A DNA stretch of 64,000 nt from Coprothermobacteraceae bacterium (GCA_013178255.1 JABLWY010000001.1:676503-740502), one strand, 5' to 3'; counted from the first letter of the stretch, positions 1-9,694 are shown. The notes: generated by a model not told the origin, from the sequence alone. Program-made: numbers and translations.

Positions 1-308
1 TAAGCCGAACTAACCTAATCTTCCTGACAAAAGTTGACGTCTTGGATGGTCTTGACAGGATTGGTGTGGTTGATGCCTATGACATAGATGGGCAACGCGT
101 GCAGGAGTGGCATGACTTTGGAGACACGACTCTTTCCAAGGTGAGACCTGTAATCAATTGGCTTGATGGGTGGAGCTACAGCTACAGGTCGGGAGAAATG
201 CATCCTGCGGTCTTGAGGTTTAAGGCATATATTGAAAATTCGCTGAACGTAAGAGTCGGTTGGATGTCCTTTGGCCCAAGAGATGACGAAACCTTATGCA
301 TGCTATAA
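1..308 (+). CDS. purA: adenylosuccinate synthetase, C-terminal part (5' truncated)
   Basis: The reading frame is open from the left edge (codons in register with position 3) to TAA at 306-308. The visible 102 residues match the C-terminal part of adenylosuccinate synthetase, which joins IMP and aspartate using GTP in AMP synthesis. Recognisable pieces are RTNLIFLTKVDVLDGLD near the edge, the FGDTTLSKVRPV segment, and the closing SFGPRDDETL, which corresponds to the family's terminal S-x-G-P-x-R-x-x-T motif. The gene starts outside the window. The stop codon lies inside the -10 box of the next promoter, so purA and the tRNA are packed without a spacer. Confidence 0.88.
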   Translation, partial: SRTNLIFLTKVDVLDGLDRIGVVDAYDIDGQRVQEWHDFGDTTLSKVRPVINWLDGWSYSYRSGEMHPAVLRFKAYIENSLNVRVGWMSFGPRDDETLCML

Positions 309-309
309 T
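301..309 (+). promoter_or_regulatory. extended -10 promoter for tRNA-Pro
   Basis: TGCTATAAT is a perfect TGN-extended -10 box. It places transcription start near 316, about nine bases before the mature tRNA. No good -35 box is seen at 17 bp spacing, as expected for extended -10 promoters. The same nine bases recur before ylxM (39162-39170). Confidence 0.6.
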
Positions 310-324
310 TTTCTTGTGTTTTGG

Positions 325-401
325 CGGGGCGTAGCGCAGCCTGGTAGCGCACCTGGTTCGGGACCAGGGAGTCGGCGGTTCAAATCCGCCCGCCCCGACC
401 A
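325..401 (+). tRNA. tRNA-Pro (anticodon CGG)
   Basis: A 77-base cloverleaf. The acceptor stem pairs CGGGGCG (325-331) with CGCCCCG (391-397). A D-arm follows (GCGC...GCGC). The anticodon stem CCTGG/CCAGG carries the loop TTCGGGA, giving anticodon CGG, which reads the proline codon CCG. The T-arm GGCGG-TTCAAAT-CCGCC is perfect. The discriminator A398 and an encoded CCA (399-401) finish the gene. Confidence 0.96.
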
Positions 402-424
402 TGGTGGGAGGCAAAGGGCAGCTG

Positions 425-1882
425 ATGATGGATCAATATAGGACTCCTTATTTTAGTGGGCTTTTGGCGTACATAGCCAAGCATAGGGCGAGCTTTCACA
501 TGCCGGGTCACAAAAGAGGCCGCGGCATCCACCCCGACTTTAAAGCATTCCTTGGGGAAAACGTTTTCCTATTGGATTTGACTGAAGTGCAGGGCGTGGA
601 TTACCTGCACAAACCAACGGGGATCTTGCGAGAGGCCATGGACCTCCTCGCAGACGCTTACGGTGCTGACGAATCCTTCTTCCTTATCAACGGAAGCACT
701 GTGGGCAACCATGCAGCATTGATGGCTGTTGGGGGTCCTAGTAAGCGGATATTGATAGCCCGCAACAGCCACAGGTCCGTGGTGGGTGGGCTCATACTGA
801 ATGGTTCTGTGCCAGTTTATATGCCAGTACAGGTGGATCCAGAACTGGGTATTACCACTAGCGTCCTTCCAGAGACCCTTGAGCAGTACCTAACTCAGTA
901 TTCCGTAGACGCTGTATTCGTCACCAATCCTAACTACTACGGCATTTCGGGCGACATAAAGGCGTTGGTGGATGTAGCTCACCGTCACGGCGTTCCAATT
1001 GTAGTAGATGAAGCTCACGGTGCTCACCTGCATTTCCACGAAGATCTTCCTACGTCTGCCGTTGATGCGGGCGCGGACATAGTGGTGCAATCGACCCATA
1101 AGACTCTATCGTCCATGACCCAGAGCAGTTGGATGCACGTGGTGGGCGACTTGGTGGACCGTGAGCAACTAAGGACAGCCCTTAGGACCTTGCAGAGCAG
1201 TTCACCCAACTACGTCCTGTTGGCAAGCCTGGACGTAGCGAGAATGCAAATGGCTACTGAAGGGAGAGAGCTCCTGGAATACGCGTTAGAAGTGGCTCAA
1301 TACTTGAGGGCTTCTATTAACGAGATACCCGGTTTGTACTGCTTTGGTGACGAAAGAATAGGACGATTCGGTATACACGACGTAGACTTAACAAAGATAA
1401 CGATTAACACGCTGGGCATAGGATTGACGGGTTATAGGGTGGAGGAACTACTAAACGATGAATTGGGCGTAGAAGTTGAACTCTCTGATCCAAACAACGT
1501 ATTGGCGTTCGTTACCATAGGAGATGACTACGAGAACGCCGATCGCCTTATCAAAGCCATGTCTGACCTTTCCGAGAGGTATCATGCTCGTCTGCCAAAA
1601 CTAGAGACAGCAGCCGTGCACACATTTCCCGAGTTGCCAGAGGTCGTGATGACACCCAGGGAGGCATTCTTTGCAGAGAGAGAAAGGGTGCCTTTCCGTG
1701 AAGCGGTCGGACGTGTTTCCGCTGAAGCAGTCGTGTTATACCCACCTGGTATCCCAGTCATTGCGCCTGGCGAAAGAGTGACGCCTGAGACTTACGATTA
1801 CATAATGAGACGAAAAGAAGAGGGAGCGGAGGTTCAGGGAGCGGGAGACCCCGAGTTGGAAGTTCTGGAAGTGGTTAAGTGA
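425..1882 (+). CDS. speA: Orn/Lys/Arg decarboxylase (arginine decarboxylase type)
   Basis: A PLP-dependent basic amino acid decarboxylase of fold type I, about 485 residues, the length of the Bacillus SpeA/YaaO group. It begins with the typical segment ASFHMPGHKRGRG. The motif DEAHGAHL and the PLP lysine motif QSTHKTLSSMTQ are intact. Family knowledge says it makes agmatine or cadaverine; the exact substrate cannot be read from sequence. ATG 425 (or 428) is preferred to ATG 401, which would overlap the tRNA CCA end; GGGAGG lies at 406-411. It directly precedes the V-ATPase operon. With bpsA at 31530-32564 it suggests an active polyamine pathway, which is common in thermophiles. Confidence 0.85.
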   Translation: MMDQYRTPYFSGLLAYIAKHRASFHMPGHKRGRGIHPDFKAFLGENVFLLDLTEVQGVDYLHKPTGILREAMDLLADAYGADESFFLINGSTVGNHAALMAVGGPSKRILIARNSHRSVVGGLILNGSVPVYMPVQVDPELGITTSVLPETLEQYLTQYSVDAVFVTNPNYYGISGDIKALVDVAHRHGVPIVVDEAHGAHLHFHEDLPTSAVDAGADIVVQSTHKTLSSMTQSSWMHVVGDLVDREQLRTALRTLQSSSPNYVLLASLDVARMQMATEGRELLEYALEVAQYLRASINEIPGLYCFGDERIGRFGIHDVDLTKITINTLGIGLTGYRVEELLNDELGVEVELSDPNNVLAFVTIGDDYENADRLIKAMSDLSERYHARLPKLETAAVHTFPELPEVVMTPREAFFAERERVPFREAVGRVSAEAVVLYPPGIPVIAPGERVTPETYDYIMRRKEEGAEVQGAGDPELEVLEVVK

Positions 1883-1939
1883 TGCGTGAGGGTTCGTGTG
1901 CTCCGTTTCAGGACAGAAATGCATATGGGCGGTGATGGT

Positions 1940-2254
1940 GTGAAGGAGTTTTTTGACAGCGTTCAGGAGCTAGAACACGAAGCTGCGAGAATGGTCGAAA
2001 GTGCGGTAAGAGAGGCTAGATCTAAGGTAGAAAGTGCAGAGAGGCAGTTCGACGAAGAGCTCAACGCTCTGAGGGAGCGAAAACAAGAGGAGTTGAAGTC
2101 ACTCCTGCTTCGTGAAGAGGAGAGCTTGAGGAAGGAATCACTCAGAGAGGTTGAGGAGTATGCGGGCGTAGCTAAGAATGCTGCGGCTGAACTGGAGAGA
2201 ATCCTGTGTCAGATGGTGGGTTCCATCGTTAAGAGGTACCTAGGAGGCGACTGA
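1940..2254 (+). CDS. V-type ATPase subunit H/G-like, coiled coil
   Basis: A small, charged, almost wholly helical protein (104 residues from GTG 1940), rich in Glu, Arg and Lys with heptad spacing. It is the first gene of the V-ATPase operon, where archaeal-type operons carry subunit H (G), the partner of subunit E in the peripheral stalk. The assignment rests on position and composition, since the family is poorly conserved. GTG 1940 is chosen because GGCGGTGAT (1928-1936) sits at ideal spacing; in-frame ATGs at 1919 and 1925 are alternatives. Confidence 0.7.
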   Translation: MKEFFDSVQELEHEAARMVESAVREARSKVESAERQFDEELNALRERKQEELKSLLLREEESLRKESLREVEEYAGVAKNAAAELERILCQMVGSIVKRYLGGD

Positions 2255-2256
2255 CG

Positions 2257-4107
2257 TTGGGGATAGCACGAATAATCAAGGTGGCACTGGTTGTCCCTCG
2301 ACATCGTGCAGGCGAATTACGCAAAGCAGTTTTTAAGGATGACGGGTTTCACCCCATAGAACTTGAAAAGCCCGGCTTGGGTGAATTCGCTTTTCTTAGC
2401 GAGCGAATAGAGCAGGTAATAACTCTTGGGCAGAAAAGGTTTCCCAAATTATACGGGGCTTCGGTGTTTAGCCAACGAGCTCCTCTTTCAACACGTTTCG
2501 TTGAACCTGAAGCGGCTTTGCACGAATTTGAATCGCTCATGCAGGAGCGCGATTCATTGGTTGCACAAATTGCTTCACTCGAAAGGAAGAAAAAGAAACT
2601 ACAGCCATACGCCTGGATAAGTGTCCCGATTTCCTTATCATCTCGTTGGAAGTGGGTTCGCATTGCGTTAGTTAGTAAATCTAAAGATCTTGCCAAAATG
2701 CTAAACCATCGTATCACAGCTGTTTTTGAGGGGCCTAACGCAACGGTACTAGCTTACCCGTGTTGGGATCAAGAGACTGAAGAACTCATTGCCCCTTACT
2801 TGCTTGAAGACGAACTTTTCTGCAATGTGGCTGAAGAGTTGAGGAGCACCAACGAAGAAATTGAGCAGCTAGCAACCAGGTTGCAAGAAGTGGAGTCATC
2901 TATCGACAGGTTGTTGCAGGAAAGGGCCGACTTCTTCAAGCAAGCATATGACTATTACCATGTGTCGCACGACTATGCGAGACTGATCAGTGCTTCGGTC
3001 CATGGGCGGTTTGTGGGTATGGTATTTGGATATGTAACAGAACAATCCTTGACTTCTATCAAGAGCTTGGTAGACGGCATGGGTGGTTGCATTGTCGAAC
3101 TGCCGGTTGAGGAGGGCGAAGTGGTACCCACCAAGCTTGAGAATCCACCGTTCTTGCAGCCATATGAGGCAATTACTTTGATGTATGGGCCGCCACAGTA
3201 TGGGACTTTCGACCCCACGCCGTTTACTGCTCTATGGTGGAATGCATTCATCGGTTTTATGTTGGGCGATGCTGGTTACGGACTCTTGCTAACACTTGTG
3301 GGTGCCTATGGCTCAAGAAAATGGCATAGTTTGGGTAGGACGATGGCCCTGATAAGAAACATTGGAATAGCTGCCATGATAGTAGGTATCTTGACTTGGA
3401 GCTGGTTTTCAGCACAGCCTTTCATGAAGGATGGAAGAATCTTCGGTGTGCTAAGACCTCTTAACCTTGGAGGAGATATCAACTTCGCCATGATTCTGGT
3501 TCTTGTGGTAGGTGTGCTGGCTCAGTTTTACGCTATGGGCATAAGAGGCTGGAGGCTGTTAGTCCAACGGGATTATCTTGGATTCTGGTCTGACACAGTT
3601 TGTTGGTGGGGACTTTTGGGTTCGCTGATTTGGATGCTGCTTGGCGGCGGATCGTTGGCATCGTACACGGCAGTTTTCTTTGCCCTGAACTTAGTATTCA
3701 CACAGGGGAGAACGGCAAAAGGATTTATTGGGAAGTTAGGCTTGGGCTTGATTAGTCTGTACGGCATAATGAGTGGTTATGGCGTAGCGTCCTTCCTGGG
3801 TGACGTTCTGTCGTACTCGCGACTACTAGCCCTCAACTTGACTGGAAGCTTCATGGGAGCAGTATTCAATGGGTTGTCCCTCCAAGTGATGCAAGGGGGA
3901 CTTCTGGGTTCGATCGCGGGGTTATTGATGCTTGTACTGTTTCAGCTGTTCAACTTTGCCATTTCCATACTAGGCGCTTTCGTTCACAGTATCAGGTTGG
4001 TTTTCCTTGAAATGTATGGCCGTTTCTACGAGGGTAACGGGGAGCTTTTCAGGTCCTTTAAGAGGACCGGTAGATACTACTTCTGTGAGGAGGTTGATTA
4101 CGAATGA
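2257..4107 (+). CDS. ntpI: V-type ATP synthase subunit I (a subunit)
   Basis: 616 residues. The N-terminal half is soluble, with coiled-coil stretches around residues 90-120 and 200-235. The C-terminal half (from about residue 330) has seven or so hydrophobic spans, as in subunit a/NtpI, which forms the ion half-channels and anchors the peripheral stalks. The segment GDVLSYSRLLALNLTGS carries the conserved arginine region that faces the rotor glutamate. The start is TTG 2257 with TAGGAGG nine bases upstream; no ATG fits. It overlaps subunit K by four bases. Confidence 0.92.
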   Translation: MGIARIIKVALVVPRHRAGELRKAVFKDDGFHPIELEKPGLGEFAFLSERIEQVITLGQKRFPKLYGASVFSQRAPLSTRFVEPEAALHEFESLMQERDSLVAQIASLERKKKKLQPYAWISVPISLSSRWKWVRIALVSKSKDLAKMLNHRITAVFEGPNATVLAYPCWDQETEELIAPYLLEDELFCNVAEELRSTNEEIEQLATRLQEVESSIDRLLQERADFFKQAYDYYHVSHDYARLISASVHGRFVGMVFGYVTEQSLTSIKSLVDGMGGCIVELPVEEGEVVPTKLENPPFLQPYEAITLMYGPPQYGTFDPTPFTALWWNAFIGFMLGDAGYGLLLTLVGAYGSRKWHSLGRTMALIRNIGIAAMIVGILTWSWFSAQPFMKDGRIFGVLRPLNLGGDINFAMILVLVVGVLAQFYAMGIRGWRLLVQRDYLGFWSDTVCWWGLLGSLIWMLLGGGSLASYTAVFFALNLVFTQGRTAKGFIGKLGLGLISLYGIMSGYGVASFLGDVLSYSRLLALNLTGSFMGAVFNGLSLQVMQGGLLGSIAGLLMLVLFQLFNFAISILGAFVHSIRLVFLEMYGRFYEGNGELFRSFKRTGRYYFCEEVDYE

Positions 4108-4568
4108 TCATCGATGGTAGATCGTTAGCACTTATCGCTGCTGGATTGGCAGCAGGACTGAGCGCTGCAGGTTCTGGTCTTGGAGTCGGCTTGGCTGGTA
4201 AAGCCACTAGTTCTGTTCTTTCTGAGAAGCCTGGTCTCTTCGGACAAATGCTGATACTGCAAGCGCTTCCTGGAACGCAGGGGTTTTACGGTTTTGTGGC
4301 GATGTTCCTGGCTTTGGCGCGTATCAACGCTGCGCAGGCGATAACGATAGAGCAAGCTCTGCAATTGGGAGGAGCTCTATTGCCTGTGATGATTGGTGAG
4401 CTTGTAACTGGTATCTGGCAGGGCGTTGCGTCTGCTGGTGCTTCGCAAATGGTTGCCAAGCAGCCCGATTCCTTTGGTCGTGCCATCATCATACCTGCAC
4501 TGGTGGAGACCTACGCAATTCTCTCTCTGCTTGCTACCTTCATACTGCTCGGAGGAGTGAAGCTGTAG
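4104..4568 (+). CDS. ntpK: V-type ATP synthase subunit K, Na+-type rotor proteolipid
   Basis: 154 residues with four membrane spans made of two duplicated hairpins. The second hairpin keeps the ion-carrying glutamate (PALVETYAIL, E135). The first has glutamine instead (LPGTQGFYGF, Q59). Compared with Enterococcus hirae NtpK, whose Na+ ligands are L61, T64, Q65, Q110 and E139, the equivalents here are L55, T58, Q59, Q106 and E135, all kept, together with the neighbouring Y62. This points to sodium translocation. The gene lies in the usual place between I and E and overlaps both by a few bases. Confidence 0.93.
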   Translation: MIIDGRSLALIAAGLAAGLSAAGSGLGVGLAGKATSSVLSEKPGLFGQMLILQALPGTQGFYGFVAMFLALARINAAQAITIEQALQLGGALLPVMIGELVTGIWQGVASAGASQMVAKQPDSFGRAIIIPALVETYAILSLLATFILLGGVKL

Positions 4569-5110
4569 TGGGCCTTGAGGAGTTAAGGAAAGTTATTCTA
4601 GAAGAAGCACAGAGGCAAGCTGAGGAAATACTTAGGTCTGCGGAAGAGGAGATTGCTCGGCTGCGTAGCAGGTTTGAAGCGGAACAAGGCCGGTTGGAGA
4701 GGGAGCTTGACGAGGAGTCTGAGAAAGCATTGGAGCAATTGCGAGAGAAGTGGAAACTCGAAACTGAATACGAGAAGAGGACAATTAGAAGCAAGTTGGT
4801 CAATGAAGCCATAGAGGTTTTCAAAGAAAAGCTCATGAAAGAGTTGGTCCAAGGTGAAGGGTTAGATCGTTACGTAACATGGCTCACAGAACGTGTGCCT
4901 GACGCAGACGAATGGCTGGTAGATGACCGCTATGAAGTAGTAGCGGAACGGCTTGAAAAGCTAGGGGTCAAAGTCACACGAGCCCAAGGCGGTGTAATGG
5001 CTAAGAAGGGCAAACTACTACTTGACTTGTCGCCCGAAGCTGTTGTACAGAGCATGCTTGAGCTGTTTGCTCACGAAATATACGAACAGGTGGCGAAGAT
5101 CGTTCCATGA
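4568..5110 (+). CDS. ntpE: V-type ATP synthase subunit E
   Basis: 180 residues. The N-terminal 75 are a continuous charged helix (EEAQRQAEEILRSAEEEIARL and onward) and the C-terminal domain is globular, as expected for the E subunit of the peripheral stalk that links subunits A/B to subunit I. GTG 4568 overlaps the TAG stop of subunit K in a TAGTG arrangement, and the 3' end overlaps the next gene by four bases, which implies translational coupling. Confidence 0.85.
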   Translation: MGLEELRKVILEEAQRQAEEILRSAEEEIARLRSRFEAEQGRLERELDEESEKALEQLREKWKLETEYEKRTIRSKLVNEAIEVFKEKLMKELVQGEGLDRYVTWLTERVPDADEWLVDDRYEVVAERLEKLGVKVTRAQGGVMAKKGKLLLDLSPEAVVQSMLELFAHEIYEQVAKIVP

Positions 5111-5637
5111 AAGAAGTCTTAGATGTCATAGGCATAGTCGCGGGAAGACAGGATTTAGTCCTTCCCATGGAGCTGCTTGATAAGCTAAGAAGGGATCCCT
5201 ATTTGGTGGAGCAGATTTCGCTTCCCTCGCGACTCAAAGACGAGATAACTGCAAAGACGGCCCATCAAGCCATGGAGAACCTTTGGCACCACTTCCTGGC
5301 GGAACTCGATGAGTTACTGCCACTCATCTTTGCCCAGGAACAGGATGGGTTAAGAAGTTTCTACTCATCGCGGTTCAAGGGGACCCCCCTCAACCTCGAT
5401 GTCTTAAGATCGATGCCCTATGGTGATGTGCTTTGGAAACTAATTGTGGCATACAGAGAAGCCCTTGCCAAAGGTGAACTGGCGGTGGAGCAAGACTGGC
5501 GTACGCAGTGGCTTAATTTCCTAGAAGGGGAGTACTACTCAGGGTCATTTCTAGCGGGTGTGCTGCGATACCTTGAAATGCGGTATCAAACTGTTTCGGG
5601 GCTTTCCTATGCTCTGTTGAGGAGTGAAAGGGCATGA
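5107..5637 (+). CDS. short V-type ATPase subunit C-like protein
   Basis: 176 residues, mostly helical, between subunits E and F, exactly where the C (d) subunit gene belongs. NtpC/AtpC proteins are usually about 330-350 residues, so this is roughly half length. Visible pieces that resemble the family are PYGDVLWKLIVAYREAL and EGEYYSGSFLAGVLRYLEMR. Subunit C caps the rotor ring as a three-fold helical funnel; half of it would be missing here. The frame is clean and overlaps both neighbours, so it is not a sequencing break. Identity rests mainly on position. Confidence 0.6.
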   Translation: MKEVLDVIGIVAGRQDLVLPMELLDKLRRDPYLVEQISLPSRLKDEITAKTAHQAMENLWHHFLAELDELLPLIFAQEQDGLRSFYSSRFKGTPLNLDVLRSMPYGDVLWKLIVAYREALAKGELAVEQDWRTQWLNFLEGEYYSGSFLAGVLRYLEMRYQTVSGLSYALLRSERA

Positions 5638-5921
5638 CCAAGATTGTAGCCTGTGGCAAGAGCGGTCTTTATGACTTTCTGGGCATGTCGGGTATCGAAA
5701 TGGTTACACTGGAAGAGGTCGAAAACAAGCTGTCAGAAGGAGCAGACACCATAGTCTTTGTATCTGACACCGATGTGGTTAAGGCTGACCAGGTAACGGC
5801 TCTTGAAGAGCGTTACGGGTCGAGGTTCGTGCCTATAATCCTTGATGCTCGTCGTGGGGTCGACATAACATCAGTTAAGAAATTCGTTGAGAAGGCCATC
5901 GGCGTGAAACTTGATAGGTAG
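5634..5921 (+). CDS. ntpF: V-type ATP synthase subunit F
   Basis: 95 residues with an alternating beta/alpha pattern (KIVACGKSGLYDFLGMSGIE, then DTIVFVSDTDV, then FVPIILDARRG). Subunit F binds subunit D in the central shaft and helps regulate hydrolysis. It is slightly shorter than most homologues (100-110). The position between C and A is canonical. Its ATG overlaps the TGA of the preceding gene. Confidence 0.82.
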   Translation: MTKIVACGKSGLYDFLGMSGIEMVTLEEVENKLSEGADTIVFVSDTDVVKADQVTALEERYGSRFVPIILDARRGVDITSVKKFVEKAIGVKLDR

Positions 5922-5932
5922 GTGATTATGGA

Positions 5933-7693
5933 ATGGCGGGTTATGTAGCTAGGGTTGCGGGGCCACTGGTGAGTGCAAAGGGCTTGGACAAGCCAATGAT
6001 GTACGAGGTGGTCAGAGTAGGTGAACTCAAGCTCTTTGGAGAGGTAATCGGCATACAGGAAGACTCGGTTTATATTCAAGTGTACGAAGATACAAGCGGG
6101 GTCAGACCAGGAGAACCAGTGGAGGGGACAGGCCACCTTCTAAGCGTAGAACTGGGGCCAGGGCTGATCGGAAGTATCTACGATGGTATTCAGAGGCCAC
6201 TGGATGTCTTCGAGCAGATTAGCGGAGTGTTCTTGACCCGAGGCATCGTGGCTAACGCTTTGAGCAGGGAGAAAATTTGGCACTTTGTGCCGAGTTTAGA
6301 TATCGGTTCCCAGGTGGAGGGAGGTACCGTACTGGGGACGGTGGAGGAAACCCCTACCGTGTTGCACCGCATTATGGTTCCTCCTGACGTGGAAGGGGAG
6401 CTTGTGTGGATCGCCAGTGAAGGTGACTACACCATAGAAGAGACGATCGCCAAGGTTAAGAATGGAGACGAGATCAAGGAACTCAAGATGTACCACCGCT
6501 GGCCCGTAAGGATTCCTCGGCCTGTGAAGGAGAAGCTGTATTCTGATACACCCATGGTGACAGGTCAGAGGGTATTGGATACGTTTTTCCCCGTAGTTAA
6601 AGGAGGGTCGGCGTGCGTTCCCGGACCATTTGGAGCAGGTAAGACCGTTATTCAGCATCAGCTCTCTAAGTGGTCTGATGTGGACGTGGTGGTCTATGTT
6701 GGATGCGGTGAACGCGGAAATGAGATGACTGAAGTGCTAATTGAGTTCCCCGAGCTAAAGGACCCGCGAACAGGAGGCCCACTAATGGAGCGCACTGTGT
6801 TGGTGGCCAATACGTCTAACATGCCTGTCGCCGCTAGAGAGGCCTCTGTATTCACGGGCATTACCATAGCCGAATACTTCAGAGACATGGGATACCATGT
6901 AGCACTCATGGCTGACTCCACGTCCAGGTGGGCGGAAGCCATGCGTGAGATATCCACACGTCTTGAAGAAATGCCTGGTGAGGAAGGGTACCCTGCATAC
7001 CTTGCGTCGCGCATAGCGGCGTTTTACGAGAGAGCTGGTTTGGTGAGGTGCGCTGGCTCTCCTGAGCGAACAGGGTCGGCTACAGTGATTGGTGCCGTGT
7101 CACCGCCAGGCGGAGACTTGTCAGATCCTGTGGTCCAGGCGACGTTGAGGGTGGTTCAGGTCTTCTGGGGCTTGGACCAGCAGCTGGCTTTCTCAAGGCA
7201 CTTTCCTTCCATTAACTGGCTAAGCAGCTATTCGCTTTATATGGAAAGAGTTGGTGAGTTCTACAATCGGGCATTGGCTACTGATTGGCTTCAGAAGAGG
7301 AATCAGGCCATGGCTATTCTTCAACGGGAATCAGAGCTCTTGGAACTGGTAAGGCTAGTGGGTTACGATGCACTCTCACCAGAAGAACAACTTTACTTAG
7401 AAACGGCAAGGTCTCTAAGAGAAGATTTTCTACAGCAGGACGCTTTTGACGAGGTGGACAGCTACTGCTCTATGCAAAAGCAGTATTTGATTCTTTCTGC
7501 CATACTTCAGGTGCACGAGATCATGCTCGAATTGGTCAGGAAAGGCGGCGACTTAAGGCAGATACTGGCTAATCCGATCAGGGAACGCATCTCTAGATTA
7601 CGTTGGCAGAGGGAACAAGACCTGCCGCCACTGGAAGTATTCAAGGGTGAAATCGCCAAGAGTTTCTTCGAGGAAGTGATGCCAAATGATTAG
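5933..7693 (+). CDS. ntpA: V-type ATP synthase catalytic subunit A
   Basis: 586 residues, normal length. The N-terminal barrel and the non-homologous insert (residues about 110-185) typical of V/A-type A subunits are present. The Walker A loop is [17 protein letters not shown], followed by [15 protein letters not shown] with the catalytic glutamate and [11 protein letters not shown] with the Walker B region. It hydrolyses or makes ATP in the A3B3 head. The gene follows F after 11 bases and overlaps B by eight. Confidence 0.97.
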   Translation: MAGYVARVAGPLVSAKGLDKPMMYEVVRVGELKLFGEVIGIQEDSVYIQVYEDTSGVRPGEPVEGTGHLLSVELGPGLIGSIYDGIQRPLDVFEQISGVFLTRGIVANALSREKIWHFVPSLDIGSQVEGGTVLGTVEETPTVLHRIMVPPDVEGELVWIASEGDYTIEETIAKVKNGDEIKELKMYHRWPVRIPRPVKEKLYSDTPMVTGQRVLDTFFPVVKGGSACVPGPFGAGKTVIQHQLSKWSDVDVVVYVGCGERGNEMTEVLIEFPELKDPRTGGPLMERTVLVANTSNMPVAAREASVFTGITIAEYFRDMGYHVALMADSTSRWAEAMREISTRLEEMPGEEGYPAYLASRIAAFYERAGLVRCAGSPERTGSATVIGAVSPPGGDLSDPVVQATLRVVQVFWGLDQQLAFSRHFPSINWLSSYSLYMERVGEFYNRALATDWLQKRNQAMAILQRESELLELVRLVGYDALSPEEQLYLETARSLREDFLQQDAFDEVDSYCSMQKQYLILSAILQVHEIMLELVRKGGDLRQILANPIRERISRLRWQREQDLPPLEVFKGEIAKSFFEEVMPND

Positions 7694-9059
7694 AGAGTTT
7701 CGAACTGTATCCCAGATAAATGGTCCTTTGGCACTTGTGGAGGGCGTCAGTGACGCTGGTTACGGTGAGTTGGTGGAATTCCAACTGGCTAACGAAGTTC
7801 GTCACGGGCAGGTGCTTGAGACCACAGAGCGTTTTGCGCTGGTACAAGTGTTCGAGGGCACTCAAGGGCTTACACCTAAAGGAGCAAGGGCAAGATTTTT
7901 GGGCAAGGGCTTGACGTTTGGGGTAAGCGAAGAGATCCTGGGGCGCGTATACAGCGGTTTGGGAGTACCCATTGACGGCAAGCCTAACCCCGTGGTCGAC
8001 AAGTACGTAGATATTAATGGAGCACCTATCAACCCTGTGAGCCGTGAATATCCTGCTGAGTTTATCCAAACTGGTGTATCAGCCATAGATGGCATGAATA
8101 CGTTAGTTAGGGGACAGAAGCTGCCCATTTTCAGTGGCGCTGGACTTCCTCATGCTCAATTGGCAGCTCAGATCGCCAGCCAAGCCCGCGTCTTGGGATC
8201 TGAGGAGAAGTTTGCAGTTGTCTTCGCCGCCATGGGCATCACCTTTGAGGAGGCAAACTTCTTCGTAAGGTCGTTTCAAGAAACTGGCGCTATTGAACGA
8301 TCTGTAATCTTTCTGAACTTGGCCGATGACCCAGCCATAGAACGTATTGCAACTCCGAGATTTGCGTTGGCCGCTGCAGAATATTTGGCTTTTGAGAAAG
8401 ATATGCATGTGCTGGCCATCCTTACAGACATGACAAACTACTGTGAAGCACTAAGAGAAATATCTGCTGCTAGGCGTGAGGTCCCTGGTAGAAGAGGCTA
8501 TCCGGGCTACATGTACACAGACTTAGCAACCATCTACGAAAGAGCAGGCCGTATAAAGGGTAAGAAGGGTAGCATTACTCAGATCCCTATATTGACCATG
8601 CCCGAAGATGATAGAACGCATCCCATTCCAGACCTTACGGGTTATATCACTGAAGGGCAGATATTCTTGTCTCGTGACTTACATCGCAAGGGGGTATATC
8701 CACCCATAGATGTGCTACAATCACTTTCAAGACTCATGCAAAAAGGTATAGGTGCGGGTCGTACGCGAGAAGACCACTCAGCGGTCTCCAACCAGCTGTA
8801 TGCTGCTTATGCTCGAGGAAAGGAAGCAAGGGAACTAGCCGTTGTATTGGGTGAGGCAGCTCTCACTGACGTCGACCGTTTGTACGTAGAATTCGCTGAT
8901 CGATTTGAGCGTGAATTTGTCAATCAAGGTACCCATGAGAACAGGTCTATCCAAGAAACGTTATCTATAGGTTGGCGTCTGTTCAGAATGCTTCCCAGAA
9001 GCGAACTGAAGAGGATCAGAGACGAACTAATAGAACGCTATCTCATGGAGGGTGCCTGA
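7686..9059 (+). CDS. ntpB: V-type ATP synthase subunit B
   Basis: 457 residues, the non-catalytic nucleotide-binding partner of subunit A. The P-loop is degenerate, as usual for B ([19 protein letters not shown]). The segments [18 protein letters not shown] and [31 protein letters not shown] are classical for the family. The ATG lies eight bases inside the end of the A gene, so the two are coupled. Confidence 0.97.
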   Translation: MIREFRTVSQINGPLALVEGVSDAGYGELVEFQLANEVRHGQVLETTERFALVQVFEGTQGLTPKGARARFLGKGLTFGVSEEILGRVYSGLGVPIDGKPNPVVDKYVDINGAPINPVSREYPAEFIQTGVSAIDGMNTLVRGQKLPIFSGAGLPHAQLAAQIASQARVLGSEEKFAVVFAAMGITFEEANFFVRSFQETGAIERSVIFLNLADDPAIERIATPRFALAAAEYLAFEKDMHVLAILTDMTNYCEALREISAARREVPGRRGYPGYMYTDLATIYERAGRIKGKKGSITQIPILTMPEDDRTHPIPDLTGYITEGQIFLSRDLHRKGVYPPIDVLQSLSRLMQKGIGAGRTREDHSAVSNQLYAAYARGKEARELAVVLGEAALTDVDRLYVEFADRFEREFVNQGTHENRSIQETLSIGWRLFRMLPRSELKRIRDELIERYLMEGA

Positions 9060-9694
9060 TGTTAACGAGGCTCAACGTGAGCCCCAACCGCATGACGCTG
9101 CTGCGTATCAAGAAGAGGTATGCAGTCAGTAAGCGGGGTTTGAAGTTGTTAAAGGATAAGCTTGAAGCTATGGTCAAGGCTTTCCGTGACTTGTACGAAG
9201 AGTTCGAGAGAGAACGCCGCTACATAGAGGATCTCATGTCAGAATTCAACGACGCGGTGGATTTGTACCAAGCAGAAACCTCGCCCCTAGTCAGGGAACA
9301 GTTGGGTCAAACCAGGCTGTTTGACGTAAGTTACAGGTTGAACACTAGAACAGTCTTTAACATCAGGGTTCCGTTCCTGGAAGTGGAGTTGAAGCCACTA
9401 CCTCAGCCAGACCTTACGTTGCAAACCGGTCCAAGTTTCCAAAGGGCCATTTCTGTTTACCAAGAGCTCTTGCCCCATCTACTTAAATTGGGTTCTCTAG
9501 AGAACGCCCTTTACCTGATGAGTGCTGAAATAGAGAAGACGAGGAGAAGAAGCAACGCTCTAGAGTATACGTTAGTACCACAGCTTGAAATGACCCTCAA
9601 GTGGGTTCAACAGTACTTGGACGAAATGGAGAGGAGTCAAACTGTTAGGCTTATGAAGATTAAGAACATATTAGAGAAGGCGAGGCGAGGGTGA
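9059..9694 (+). CDS. ntpD: V-type ATP synthase subunit D
   Basis: 211 residues with the two long helices of the central shaft. It opens with NVSPNRMTLLRIKKRYAVSK, the signature N-terminus of subunit D (P-T/N-R-x-x-L...K). The start is ATG 9059, which overlaps the TGA of B, with GGAGGG about seven bases upstream. An upstream in-frame GTG/ATG extension inside the B gene would add residues not found in the family and is rejected. Confidence 0.92.
   Translation: MLTRLNVSPNRMTLLRIKKRYAVSKRGLKLLKDKLEAMVKAFRDLYEEFERERRYIEDLMSEFNDAVDLYQAETSPLVREQLGQTRLFDVSYRLNTRTVFNIRVPFLEVELKPLPQPDLTLQTGPSFQRAISVYQELLPHLLKLGSLENALYLMSAEIEKTRRRSNALEYTLVPQLEMTLKWVQQYLDEMERSQTVRLMKIKNILEKARRG

Noticed and set aside
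401-424. ATG at 401 as start of the decarboxylase gene
   Set aside because: It uses the last base of the tRNA CCA end, so the mRNA would be cut by tRNA processing. ATG 425/428 fits the family N-terminus better.
2349-2717. 122-residue antisense frame inside the subunit I gene
   Set aside because: It shows only the composition expected from the reverse of a coding strand and lies wholly inside a well-supported gene.
5107-5637. The short subunit C as a pseudogene fragment
   Set aside because: The frame is intact, both ends overlap neighbours in coupled fashion and codon use is like the rest of the operon, so it is reported as a short functional gene.
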